Source: Saccoglossus kowalevskii
Lineage: Eukaryota > Hemichordata > Enteropneusta > Harrimaniidae
Length of the DNA: 31,287 nucleotides
NCBI RefSeq assembly: GCF_000003605.2
Contig: NW_003134395.1
Location: 2,020 to 33,306, forward strand
Direction of reading: 5' to 3'
In this document: positions 19,450-30,850 of the stretch, in pieces
Layout: each line of letters begins with the position of its first letter
Position numbering within the stretch: position 1 is the stretch's first letter
Translations under genes and position numbers: made by a program
Notes under the pieces: generated by a model
Seen by the model: the letters and a program-made list of their open reading frames with translations, nothing else
Databases searched by the model: none
Told to the model about the DNA's origin: nothing

Positions 19450-20520
19450 TTTATGTTGAATAAAAGTAAGATGCATATTATGTTTTGACACGAACTTAGA
19501 CGATGGACGTACTTGTTAGTTACTTGCACAGTCACTAAAAAAGAGGTAAAAAGAGAAGGAGTCACAGCCAAAATAATCCTCCTAAACTTCTTTTGTTTTA
19601 GTCAAGTTTAATACCATAATCCCCTTTGTCTTATCGTCTTTTCACCCTAGGATCGTCGCCGACACGTCATTTACACTCGTTTTACCTCCATGACACATCC
19701 ATGCTTAGAAACAATGATGATTTCATCTCAGTCATCACATGCAACAGAAAAAGATTTGCTTCTTGAATATATCTGATCTCTGTGGTAATTCTTTACAATG
19801 ATTTGACATCGTTTAGAGGACGAACAATTATTTATGTGTGCAATTAGTCTACCATAAACCGGAAAACCGGAAAACTCAAACATTAAACCAAAACTGCCAG
19901 GCACCATGTTTAACCGGACTACCGAGGACGCCACAGTGTGATACTAGCAATATAAGATAATGTTCTTAATAAGGAGCCCCCTTCGAAACTGAGGACGGGA
20001 TGACAGCGAAATTTACAAACGAAAATGTCGAGCGTGGTGATAAAAATGCACATTTCGCTTTGTTTCTTTGTTTCCCCCCAAAAGCAACGATTTGGATAAT
20101 TTTATATGTTTCAATTTACATTTGTTTACTGCTTGTGCATATTTTATTGCACATCTGCTTACACTGGCGTATTGAAGACGCCAGGCACAATGTTATCAGT
20201 GACATGACGACGAATTAATCTTGCTACTTTAGGTACAGTATGGATCTAAAGACAAGGTACTTCTAGTACCGCTGGTTACCTATACTCCTCACTTGAATAC
20301 GAACATGCGTAACATAGCAACGCACTATTTAACCTTTAAACTTTCCGAATTCTAAGCACATCATACATCCATGCACTTCAGCTTTAATGTATTCGCGGAA
20401 TGATTCCGATAACGTTGATACGAAGTAAACAAGGTACTACGTGAAAATGTGTGTGACATACCAGACTATGAGTCATGATTGATTTACAACTTGAACAAAT
20501 TAACCAACAAACAAAGAGTC
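19450..20520. other. Non-coding stretch, nothing recognised
   Basis: Frames at 19728-19934 (minus) and 20000-20218 (plus) have no recognisable domain. The second has a hydrophobic middle (IWIILYVSIYICLLLVHILL) that would look like a membrane segment, but such segments are common in T-rich random sequence. Confidence 0.4.
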
Positions 20521-20760
20521 AAATTAAGTAATTGATTATTATTACTTTATTCGTTCAACATAAATATCACATGGAACTGTCGGCAAATAAATTATATAAA
20601 TATTTTTAAATTTTACAATTCACACTGAAACTAGAGGTTTATATTGGGCAATAACATTGGAACGTTTTCAACGTCGTCGTTGATTAGCTGGTTCGACTCA
20701 ACTGCCATTGAAATTTATAAATATTTATATAAATATACATGTATATTACGCCAAGAATAC
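20521..20760 (-). other. AT-rich stretch, possible minus-strand retroelement tail
   Basis: Read on the minus strand, the low-coordinate end shows GAACGAATAAAGTAATAATAAT-like sequence: a poly(A)-signal-like AATAAA followed by short A/T repeats, as at the 3' ends of some non-LTR elements. No coding sequence supports it. Confidence 0.2.
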
Positions 20761-22890
20761 AGAATATGACGGTGATTTATTTCACCCAGAAAATAACACA
20801 ATTTCATTTTTAACTAAATAGAGATCCCGCACTGAGTTCATTTATTACTCAAAAAAAAATGTTTCTTTGTTATTAGTTGCTGCGTTATCTTTAGAATTCC
20901 TTCCAAGAAATGCATTTCGAATATAAATGCATGACACTTTCTGTACGCGTGGCGGAAAAATGATTGGGTGTATCAGTTTACATTTAACACGGCGGGCTTT
21001 AGTTGAAACTCCATTTTCAAGGTTAGGTACTCGAGTGTCCCTTCCCACTGGGATGAGTGATATCCCCAACCACGGTTATTAGTAACCGTACCCAAACCTA
21101 CTACTCTTGTCACAAATCATCTAAGACCTAATTACTAAGTGTATTTGCAATCATTAATATTAGGTATTAAAATTAAATAATTACTATATTGAATATAAAG
21201 AAATACAATAATTCAAAACGATTATATTAATAACCGAAATTGTGGGAGATTTTAAACTAGTACAGACACATTGGTTGATAAGGCAGATTGATACAAGAAG
21301 ACATGCCTGGTCCATATTTTGTCGAACGAGATAAACTTTCATTGCAAAGCGTAAAATGTATCATCATAACATTTGTATCGTATCGTATGCACTGGTCAAT
21401 CACACTTAGTGATTTGGTTTCTCATTTTTAGCGATTTGTTTGGTCATTGTTGTGGTCTTAATACTGTGTTGCTTTGTCGTAAAAGTTTCACTTAGGGCTA
21501 CGGTTTCAATAACGATGCTTATACTGGGAGGGTATCGCTTGTCAATGGTCCCCAGGTTATCTCCATTTTCGTCGAATCAAAGCAGCTGTAGTTAACAGAC
21601 TCGCCTGTAACAATGCGCCTTTAATTAATTCTTCGCGTACATGAGCAAAATAACACGCCGTTGGCTGTGAATGGCAAGTAGTTGGATGCTAAACTAAATT
21701 CTTTGTCTAAATTTGACCGCTCAGTTAATCGGATACGACGATGTAAGCTAATCCCCGTCCGATGTGTGTTTCTTTTGAGGTAGCTGTGATTAACTCAACG
21801 ATGTCATTCCAGATAAGAAACTTTATTTTTCGTGACTAAGGCGGCCCCATTCGATTCCTTTGTGCTGAAAAACGTTAATTGTCGCCCTTAAGCCTGATGA
21901 TCTTACTTGTAATAACAAATTTTGTTAATCGTATTTCGCTGAAATTTCTAAAGAAACAAAAACAAGTCAACGAACAACTTGAAATAAACTATGTTGGCGA
22001 ACAGATGGGACTGGACTGATCCAGCAACACTTTGACGAACAGGTGGGACTGGACTGACCCAGCGATATTCGCTAGACTCCAATTATTCATTCTCTGCTTT
22101 TATTTTCGGTAGTTCACAGTAAATGCATAGTGTCATTAGATGACTGCAAAACTTCGTGGTGGACCTCATCAAATGTTTGATTAGCACACAGGACTTTAGT
22201 TTACTTGAAAAACAAAACTGTGTTTGTGATTACGCTCTTTGAGTTTTATACGATTCCGTGTCAAATAGAACATTTTGGCCTTACTTATACTGTTCACGGT
22301 GAATTAACATCGAACATCAACTGCTGCTTTTGTGGTTCGTTGATTCCTGATTTTTTGTGGTGAAAAAGATCAAAAACCACAACTTCTTGTGTGCATAAGA
22401 AAAGAGGAAGCAGTATACATGATCAGTACGGTTCACATGTCGTTTTAGAACACTTGCAAAAGTCATTCATCAAAAACAAAATGTGTGTTATAGTTGTTTT
22501 CCAGCGCGAGTAGACGATGGACTGCTCCGTTCCTGTAGTAAAGCTGTTTCGGACTGAAAAGAATAAAAACACGTACTGTTGTCTCCTGTATTTGAATGGT
22601 GACTTACACTTCATTATAAGCTCAGTCGATTAAATGTACGCGCTGATGTGCGATGTTAAAAAACAACACGAGATTTTTACGCAATATTTTCTGTTTTCGG
22701 TCTAATTATGACAAACTGATTTTCAAATACATTGTGTGTATGAAATATGGTGCTCGGTCCCTGGTAAGATCATAGAAACTTGGTATTTGGATAGAATATC
22801 TTTATTTTACATGGACCTGTGATTTGGTCACGTTGTATGTTTTTGGTGTCAATTTATCTCCACAAAACTCTGACTGTTTCTGAGCTCAGT

Positions 22891-22924
22891 CCACTAAAGA
22901 AATAAAAGTTCTGTTCTTTAGTGG
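22891..22924. repeat. Short hairpin with 11-bp perfect arms
   Basis: CCACTAAAGAA (22891-22901) and TTCTTTAGTGG (22914-22924) are exact reverse complements around a 12-base loop. AGCTCAG and CTGAGCT lie just outside and extend the symmetry imperfectly. The function is unknown. Confidence 0.65.
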
Positions 22925-24772
22925 CCAGAGTTCTGAGCTGGCCTGGATGCTAATTATTCGTGTATTCGCATTACGGGATTGTTTACGAAATCAATAAACC
23001 GAAGCGATCATGGGGAGGACAAAGTCGTCTTTTCGCCTCCTCTACACCTGCCATGGTTCAGCCACAATCAATCAAATTGATTTGTACGTACGTGATTTCA
23101 AATTGCATCTTGTTATTTTTTATTCCCGTTTTATTATTTAAAATGGCGCAAAACATTCTTTTGAATTACGCATCACATATTGTATACGTACTAGTATATA
23201 AACACGTATGTTAATACTGTCTATGTTATTCGGAATGACAAGAAAATCTCTCGGCTTGGCGTATACGTTTGTACTTCACCACGCTTTCTTTCACATCGCT
23301 TGTCACACTATTTCGGAATTACTTCACACAACGTTACCCTTAATTGAGTTCGAAACTTTTTGTATGTGCCCTTCTGATTGCTGATATGCGCCCATTTTGT
23401 TTGAAATCACTACTGTGTTGCACCGGGGAAACGTTGTTTTGTTTCCATAGTGATACCGCATTGTGGTCAATGTCATTGTCTCCAACTCGTGCCGTAAAGC
23501 CGTCAATGAAAACGTATTTCCTTGTTCATTCGTCAAACCGCACTGGTTTATTTGTGTCGCGTGTTAGTCAAATATTGCCATGGCAAATAGTGACCGTGCG
23601 TAGTGGCGACAATCTAGGTCCAGGTGTTTTGAAATGTGCTGAATTTCTCGTATTACAATTCCATTGATCGATAGAAATACACAAACCGTAAAGGATCAAC
23701 ATCATCAACAAAAACAAAAGAGATTATTGAGCGTTGATTTGTTTATTCAGCTACCGGCCAGCACTCTTTGAAATTAATTACACAAATTATCTGTTTCATC
23801 ACTGTGGTTTTGTTTATACTAATTACAGCTACTGATTTGTACAATCTCGGTCAATGACGTCATGGAGTCACGTGTAATGCGTGTGTCACCTATCATTACG
23901 GCGTGGTTTGGTGCCTGGCGCCCGATGCTCATGATCTTGGCAATGCAAATAAGCACGGTTTCTTTTTTTAGTCACCGTGATATAAGTAAACAGATGGTAA
24001 CTTGTTAGAGCACCGAGAGACAAAGTGTCACGGTAAATATGGGTTCTCGTGACGCCACGTTTGAAACACACTGAAACAGACGTGGATATTGATTTTGAAT
24101 AAAATAAATAGCTTTTGTGTTACGTATTTATTCCAGGCTTTACTTTATATGAACCGTTTGATTTATGTGGCGATCAGCGTTCAAGTTCAGAATTACCATT
24201 ACATTTACAACTGCGCATGCGCGGGTTTGAAAAACAGCAATTATAGCTTTCTTGCTTTGAGCTCTTGTCATTTGTTATTGTGTTCTTAGCTTTGAGATAC
24301 TATGATGTGATATTCGGTTGGGAAAAATCGAGTGGACTGGGTTCCCCGGCTAGGTTCACATATTTGACATAGGCTTGCACAAAGATGACCAACCAATATC
24401 GTATTTTGACAACAAATCATTCACAAGAGACAGCAAATCTCTCAATTCAAGCTTCTCCCAACGTAAATCAGTAAGATTCGTAAACGTTCTAACTACGCAT
24501 GCGTCCTCTATATGGACCCATAGTTCCTAGGGACTGTGGACATGCTGTACTGTTTAAGATGGCGTTGTTTAATACGTCATTATTGTCACACATCTCGTTT
24601 ACAGCACAACTTGAATGAAATCTACGACATTGCCGTCCGTACAGGTTTTTATTTTTACCTCCAATGTACAAACATGGGGATATCTTATTTTAGCTCTATG
24701 ATACAACCACGTACTACTATTGTTCTACTATATATCACGGTGTCCCCACCATAGACAGACAGTGGGTAGACT

Positions 24773-24783
24773 GTATATAAATA
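24773..24783 (+). promoter_or_regulatory. TATA-box-like motif
   Basis: TATATAAATAG fits the TATA consensus, with GC-richer flanks (CCCCACC upstream, CAACACGG downstream). No transcript or coding region downstream was identified, and TATA-like strings are frequent in AT-rich DNA. Confidence 0.15.
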
Positions 24784-25127
24784 GACTCAACACGGTGATT
24801 TGCAGATTATTAAGAGCATTGTCTGTGATTTGTTTCTGTATTTAAATATCGATAAAAGATGCTCCCTCAAGTGAGTGACAAAAGCCACTAGTCTGGCTGA
24901 GTCAAAAAGAGATCAAATCCAATGATTTCTAACGTCACGATTTAATAAAATTGATAAGCAATCCAACAATTGCTATTTATAGGTAGTAGGACACACTGTT
25001 TAAATACCCGGAAAATAATAATAAACATGAAAATCAGGTGGTAAATTTATGTTTATAATTCTAATTTTTCACATTGAAAACAACGTTTGTAGACATTGAA
25101 ATTTATAGTAGATCCATGAACAGACCC

Positions 25128-25139
25128 TCTATCTATCTG

Positions 25140-25208
<69 letters not shown>

Positions 25209-25209
25209 A
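25128..25209. repeat. Tetranucleotide microsatellite (CTAT)n
   Basis: About twenty CTAT copies with one early CTGT variant, ending in CTATATATG. It is long and nearly pure, so high mutability in length is expected. Confidence 0.97.
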
Positions 25210-25390
25210 TATGATCTAATGGGTCATTAATATTTTTTTACATTATTTCATGTAACTGTATTGTAGTAGATTTTAGATATCTAACTTGTTATGTTTATTT
25301 TAACACCTTTATTGCATTTCATAAACCAAAATAGATATGTAATTCATTCTATAAGGTTGTAATAAAGAATTATCTTATCTTATCTTACCA
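25210..25390 (+). mobile_element. Possible retroelement 3' tail ending in (TATCT)n
   Basis: AT-rich sequence with AATAAAGAAT followed at 25370-25387 by tandem TTATC copies. An AATAAA-like signal ending in a short tandem repeat is typical of 3' ends of some non-LTR retroelements and SINEs. No reverse transcriptase or promoter part is present, so this would be a 5'-truncated copy. The adjacent CTAT microsatellite could be unrelated. Confidence 0.3.
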
Positions 25391-25554
25391 AATATATATA
25401 TATATTGGTTGTGAACCATGGTATACAATGAAAATCTAGACGCTTCATGGAACACCCTCGACAATCACAACCATGTTTGTATGTTTTTCTCACCTTTTAC
25501 ACCAAATTTCTGAGATAAACCACTAGCACAATTGAAGTGGATTGGCCAACTCCG
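25391..25554. other. Short TA run and weak inverted repeat
   Basis: (TA)n at about 25393-25405, then GGTTGTGA (25407-25414) and its reverse complement TCACAACC (25465-25472) around a 50-base interval. Nothing coding seen. Confidence 0.4.
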
Positions 25555-25776
25555 CATGGAGTCCGCAACAGCCATAGTAATTTGAATGCAGGTAAATGTC
25601 AACAAACCCTCATCAAAACAAATTAAAGAATTGTCACCTAATGTAGTAACATTTTTTCAGGAGTTATCCTCTTGTGTCCACATGGACTCCGCAACAGCCA
25701 TAGAAATTTGAATGCCGGTAAATGCTAACAAACCCTCATTAAAACAAATCAAAGAATTGTCACGTAAAGTAGGAAC
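25555..25776. repeat. Two-copy tandem duplication, 126-bp period
   Basis: CATGGAGTCCGCAACAGCCA at 25555 and CATGGACTCCGCAACAGCCA at 25681 start two copies about 96 bp long that share AATTTGAATGC, GGTAAATG, AACAAACCCTCAT and AAAGAATTGTCAC. A 30-bp segment ending AGGAGTTATCCTCTTGTGTC separates them. Copies differ at about ten positions. This is an old local duplication or the remains of a short tandem array. Confidence 0.85.
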
Positions 25777-27096
25777 CCGCATGGTTCCATTATGACGGGT
25801 GGAGATCCGGAAATAGTAGCACTGTGTGAAATATCATGTCTCAAAACTGAAGACGATAGAATTCATTATATCATACAGTATTCAAAGTAAACAAAGACTT
25901 TTCTGTTAAGTGCCACGCGTTGAACTAATTCAGAACGAAACCATATTAAAATATCCTTTGTGCACTTTTAGAACGCGTGTCAGCTTGCCAGAACAAAATC
26001 CCAAATCAATTGGTCGATTGTTGGTGACAAAGCATCGACATAACGAGTTACAGTGTCTTGCGTTCGTTTTGTTCAATATTCCCATTCATCACGTACACTT
26101 TATGACGCGTCCTCCTTTGTGTGTTTCTCTTCAAAAATCCGGCACGCGAACGCGTCTTTGTCATGGTAACACACCCACGTGCTTACTGTTTTTACACCCA
26201 ATTCACGAAAAATAGCTCCACCCCTAGATTTCCGTGAGGGATACGTCCCGCCCCGACAACCATTCCGCCCACAAATAAAAACTCATGAAGTATTCATAAT
26301 TAAGGTTCCGCTACACCCCAGGCAAGTCTTTGTTTGTGTCGCGTGCCACTTTTAACTTCGAATAAACAAACAAAAGATTTATAGGAATACCACATTTTCT
26401 TTGTACAAAGTAACCGTGGTCCCGAGGACATCTGTATTAAAATCGAGCTAATAACGCAGTTTATTTTCTATACGATTGAGAAGATTGTGTATACCCAGTT
26501 ATATTGCTTATATTGCTTTATATTTTCCTAGACAACGTTAGAAATAATGTTCATATTCAAAATATCCGTCCGGTATAACGGATATATATGGTTCTACATG
26601 TACACTTGATGTACAAAATATAGGTGCATGATTCTAAAGGATCAAAACTGGAAAAACAATATCGTGAGCGTATCAAATGCGCGTCAACAATGAACATAAT
26701 ATGGTGTTGAATTCGAGTTGGTTGTTTACTAGAAATACATAAGTTCACTTTGACCATACTCCTCTACAAGATTAGAGGATCTATGTTTTGACATTGTATA
26801 CACGTCAACGTATCCGTTATCATTGACCTCCTTCCCCACGAAACAAACTCAGTGACGATTAGGTCGAGTGTCGAGGTCACACAGCTGCGGACGCACCTAT
26901 TGAAAAGTTCAACCTGTCACGATTTGGGGGTCCTGTCGCAGCAGTGAGAACTGAAAGTGGATTTACAAAGAGCTGTCACGATTTAAAATAACATCTCAGA
27001 TATTCGACTCCGTGTACTTTTCAGTGAATTCTTATATTTAACCATATACCTTAGATATCTTTCTAAGGTCTATGATTTAACATAAGTTTTAAGTTC
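25777..27096. other. Non-coding stretch, nothing firm recognised
   Basis: The frame at 25910-26215 has no recognisable domain and no ATG start. CTGTCACGATTT occurs twice (26914 and 26973). One CACGTG lies at 26176. Small 6-7-bp stem-loops near 26770 and 27050 are within chance expectation. Confidence 0.4.
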
Positions 27097-28155
27097 AAGT
27101 TGTTGACGAATGGTCACGGTAACTTGACACTGGTGCAAGTTAATGTTCAATAATAAACAAACAATAAACACTGGGAAGGGGAAAACTAATATTTGGCGTG
27201 CGCACAAATAAATTATATGGTTCACATCTGTTTTTAGTCAATTTATTTCGATGAAAAACAAAATATAAAACCACACATATCTTCCCTTCTTTACGGATTA
27301 TTACTTACGTGCCAGTTTTTTGGCACCATGTATGGTGGTATCGGCAAATTGTCCAATGACAATTCAAATTTCAAATTTTCGATATACTAAAGGACGAGTG
27401 CAATATAGCTAGACGGATCCTAGACGAAATGTCTAGTCTATGTGTTGGCTGCAGCATGAATGTGAAATAGATTTTAACTCTATGGTTGTGACTTAATCCT
27501 GCCAGTTGAACGACTATGATCACTGTACTGAACGTGGCTTCAAGTTTTATGACTACTGCCCTCAACGCTTTGAGACGATTCTCGCCGCAAGCGAAGTATG
27601 CCTGAATCACGATCGGAACCAATAAACCTCGGTTTGTATGTTCATGGCATGGGGGCCGGTGGCCCTAGTCGGGATCGCAGTAGCCTATCGGCGAGTAACT
27701 AGAATCGAGTCTAGAATTTTCCATCTTCCTGATGACAGAAAGGGCTGGAGCAGGTCCGTCTGGTCATGGGTGCACCAACAGAAGAAGAAGATTGAGTGTC
27801 TACTACCGGGATGAGTTTTGGAATTTATTTTCCTCAAGCTTTACAGTATCATTGGACATATTAAAATTGCTTATATATAATTGTAAACCATAACACAGAT
27901 CTTTCGAATATCAATATGTCTTCACGGTTATCAAGGACAAGGTTTAGAATTATTTAAAATTAATTTGTATACACGCTTATACTGGTAAATTGTAACTTGT
28001 ATTTTTGAAATTGTGTTCCGATTTGAATGCACACTGACGCACTGACAGGATGGGTTGGCATCGGTGCCGTGGATTATGGTTGTTTAACGTTGGTGTTGAA
28101 GAGAGGGATTCAGTAAGTCTAACATTTAATTGAAGGATTATCAAAACTTCTCATA
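27097..28155 (+). repeat. Dispersed 1-kb repeat, copy A
   Basis: Nearly colinear with 29195-30167 in the same orientation. The shared path includes TTGACGAATGGTCACGGTAA, GTGCGCACAAATAAATT, GCAAATTGTCCAATGACAAT, GTAACTAGAATCGAGTCTAG and CACGGTTATCAAGGACAAGG. Relative to copy B it has an extra stretch of about 40 bp near 27310-27350, an extra stretch of about 22 bp near 28082-28103, and a 24-bp gap at about 27718. No terminal inverted repeats or long terminal repeats were found. It is either a mobile element of unknown type or a segmental duplication. Confidence 0.85.
27640..27814 (+). pseudogene. Broken short frame in copy A, possible transposase remnant
   Basis: Starts MFMAWGPVALVGIAVAYRRV. 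Compared with copy B it lacks eight in-frame codons and ends at TGA where copy B has CGA (arginine). Differences from copy B are mostly amino-acid changing (M to P, H to Y, R to S, R to Q), so I see no sign of selection on a protein. See the copy B entry for the tentative identity. Confidence 0.25.
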
Positions 28156-29194
28156 GAGTGATATCTGAGCCGACATTTAGAGGGTCGATTATTCAGTGCA
28201 GCTTTCTCAGACTCTGATGTTTTATACAACAATTTCAACATAGTTACATTCCTAAACAAGGATAGCTTGCACAGTTCGCATTGCTTCAATGCCTGTTAGT
28301 AACGAGTATTGGAAGGGACGGGGGGCGTCATGGACGAAACTACGCGATCCTCTCAAGTGGTTATTATACAATCATCTGAGGCGATTACCCAAAAATATTC
28401 ATTGCATAGGGCGTTTGTTAATTACAATTGTTTTGGCAAATATGTTGAGCCAGCAGTGAAGTTGAACGCTGCTCCCCGAGTACATCCGACAGTCTTCAGC
28501 CGTTGCTCAGTTTACGGTCTACGATTTATAGCCCGCCCTCAATGAAATCAATAACAGTGGAGAAATTGAACAACAAACACATCAACAAAAATGGCGTCTT
28601 TTCGATTTACGCATGTTTTCTCACAAACTACCAAATATTTGCCAACTGTGGCATGTTCTGAGGTTAAAGTTAACATAGTATGTTTGCAGAGTATAGCTCG
28701 TTATTCTATGATTTCTTCAAGCCTACCAGGAGTCGAGGTTCCAGGTGAGAATGATCCACAATCGTACGTAAACTTGGCAGTACCTGTGCACACACACAGC
28801 ACTCAGACCATACTTGACATTTACATGTTTCTGCTTTACCAAAGCGATGATCCTTTTTATTAATTTCCATCATTTTCAGGCATTTTTTTTATGTGCTATA
28901 GTTTTTTTTGAGAGAGATCCTCTTCATCTTGCCATCTTCTCAGTCAGTGCAAATAACGTGTTACAGTAAATATGAATAGCGCCCCCACATGTTAAAAACG
29001 AAGGAATTGAGTAAACGTTTCTCATCAAATGATTACATCAAGAGTTTATAAGAGAAGGGTAAAGGCAGAAAACTGTTTTATAAACATAATATGTAGCAGG
29101 CAATGCCTAATGAACCAGCGCAACCGGGTAGTTTATTGATTTACTAAAAATAAAACTTGACGTAATCATGGAGCGTCGAAACGCATGAACTGTG
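28156..29194. other. Spacer between the two 1-kb copies, nothing firm
   Basis: It contains a 90-codon frame at 28591-28863 (plus) whose ATG has a favourable context (AAAAATGGCG) but no recognisable domain or homologue known to me. It also has short T-runs near 28887 and 28905. I see no RNA gene or named repeat. Confidence 0.4.
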
Positions 29195-30167
29195 TAAGTT
29201 TTTGACGAATGGTCACGGTAACTTGACACTGGTGTGAGTTAATGTTCAATAATAAACAAACAATAAACACCGGGAAAGGGAAAACTAATATTTGCCGTGC
29301 GCACAAATAAATTGTATGGTTACATATGTTTTTAGTCAATTTATTTAGATGGACAAGAAAATAAAATATGAAACGATACATTTTTTCTCTTTTTTCGGAT
29401 CATTCGGCAAATTGTCCAATGACAATTCAAATTTTTGAAATACTATAGGACAAGTGCAACATAGCTAGACGGATCCTAGACAAAATGTCTTGGCTGCAGC
29501 TGAGCATGAATGTGCAATAGATTTTAACTCTATGGTTGTGACTAATCCTGCTAGTTGAATGACTATGATGACTGACTGTACTGAGTGTGGCTTCAAGTTT
29601 TATGACTACTGCACTCACCTCAAGTGAAGTATGCCTAATCACGATCAGAGCCAATAAACATCATGTTCATGGCCTGGGGGATGGTGGCCCTAGTCGGAAT
29701 CGCAGTAGCCCATCGGCGAGTAACTAGAATCGAGTCTAGAATTGTCCAGGCATGTATTGAGTGTCTTTACCATCTTCCTGATGACAGAAAGGGCTGGAGG
29801 AGGTCCGTCTGGTCATGGGTGCACCAACGGAAGAAGAAGATTGAGTGTCTACTACCGGGACGAGTTTCGGAATTTATTTTCCTCACGCTTTACAGTATCA
29901 TTGGACATATTATAATTGCTTATATATAATTGTAAACCATAACACAGATCTTTCGAATATCAATATGTCTTCACGGTTATCAAGGACAAGGTTTAGAATT
30001 ATTTAAAATTAATTTGTATACATGCTTATACTGGTAAATTGTAACTTGTATTCTTGAAATTGTGTTCCGATTTGAATGCACACTGATGCACTGACAGGGT
30101 GGGTTGGCATTGGTGCCGTGGATTATGGTTGGGAGGGATTCAGTAAGTCTAAAATTTAACTTCTCAC
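29195..30167 (+). repeat. Dispersed 1-kb repeat, copy B
   Basis: Second copy of the sequence at 27097-28155, offset by about 2.1 kb, same orientation. Internal order is conserved. Differences are scattered substitutions plus indels of 6-45 bp throughout, which suggests an old duplication or two independent insertions. The edges coincide to within about ten bases at both ends (AAGTT then TTGACGAATGG on the left; TTTAA then ACTTCTCA on the right), allowing a small indel. Confidence 0.85.
29663..29929 (+). pseudogene. Short frame in copy B, possible Harbinger-like N-terminal remnant
   Basis: 88 codons starting MFMAWGMVALVGIAVAHRRV. The order of a hydrophobic alanine/valine-rich start, then HRR, then WRRSVWSWVHQRKKK is reminiscent of the N-terminal part of PIF/Harbinger nucleases (HARBI1 type), where an arginine-rich stretch precedes a W-x-x-x-W/P-W-x-x-x-R pattern. 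The catalytic DDE domain is absent and the end turns AT-rich and hydrophobic (EFIFLTLYSIIGHIIIAYI). This is a resemblance only, since I could not run a profile search. The mostly non-synonymous divergence from copy A argues that it is not a functional gene. Confidence 0.22.
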
Positions 30168-30770
30168 GGAAAGCAAATATCATAAATAATAATGATACTA
30201 TGATGAGATAATAATAACTGATTTATCTATCTGTATTTTGTAGATTTATCAACACAGATTAATAGAAGACGAAGTAAACAAATAGCATTCAGGAATAAAT
30301 TTGTAAAAGCACCTGTAAGTACAAATGTGTCAATTTATCTCCATGAATGTCTTGAAGCAATACACAAATATGACACCAAATTCTCTTGCTATATGCTACA
30401 TTACATATTTCACTCGGACATCTACTGAAATCTGTTCTCATTGATCCAAGCCATCATAGTCAAATATATTGGAGACATTATCTGAAGGACTCTGATGTGG
30501 CCTTACAGATGATGGTTTGGGTCACACACATTTTTCAATAATAAAGTATTTTGTCATGCAATTTATCAACTATGGGTTGTTATCTGTTTTACTAGTCTGC
30601 GTCAATTCAATTTACCATTCTGTTACCATAACATGACAGGTTTGTTCTACCGGAAATATTTATAACTGTCCTCATTTGCATTCATCTAAAAGTAAATTGG
30701 TGACAACTTCTTGGATTTTTGGAGGAAATTTTTTATCATAAGTGTTCTCCCCAGGCCTTTCAAGTACTGC
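30168..30770. other. Non-coding stretch, nothing recognised
   Basis: AT-rich with a few ATA/ATG clusters near 30185-30215. The 16-base string GTGTCAATTTATCTCC near 30328 also occurs near 22848, which may be a trace of a shared repeat. Confidence 0.4.
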
Positions 30771-30850
30771 GGGCCCGCGTCGCTTAAACAAACAGCCGCG
30801 TCGCTTTTGTTTCGCCCGCGATCCTTGAAATCCTGCCCGCGATGCTTATT
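30771..30850. repeat. GC-rich short tandem repeat, 19-21-bp unit
   Basis: CCGCGTCGCTT occurs at 30775 and 30796, and GCCCGCGAT at 30814 and 30835. Both pairs are 21 bp apart, and together they form four related units beginning CCCGCG or CCGCG. The patch is clearly more GC- and CpG-rich than its surroundings. A 67-codon minus-strand frame crosses it with an R/D/G/K-rich stretch (HRGQDFKDRGRNKSDAAV) that simply reflects the 7-codon period. Confidence 0.65.

Larger units (their letters stand above)
20761..25127. other. Long non-coding stretch with small structures
   Basis: No gene recognised. The largest frame (23344-23667, 107 codons) has no familiar domain and no ATG start. Items seen are a two-copy repeat of GGGACTGGACTGA with 36-38 bp spacing near 22008-22065, a hairpin at 22891-22924, a perfect TGACGTCA at 23855-23862, CACGTG at 23869, an octamer ATGCAAAT at about 23943, an NRF1-type GCGCATGCGC at 24213-24222, and a TATA-like TATATAAATAG at about 24773. 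Confidence 0.45.

Noticed and set aside
20693-20703. GGTTCGACTCA resembling a tRNA B box
   Set aside because: No A box at a suitable distance upstream and no cloverleaf pairing.
23344-23667. 107-codon plus-strand frame
   Set aside because: Starts at TTG and not ATG, overlaps an antisense frame, and shows no family I know.
27045-27065. CCTTAGA/TCTAAGG stem-loop as terminator or RNA element
   Set aside because: A seven-base stem in AT-rich DNA is within chance expectation.
28591-28863. 90-codon plus-strand frame with a good start context
   Set aside because: No recognisable domain or splice context, and a frame of this length is not rare in 31 kb. Transcript evidence would be needed.
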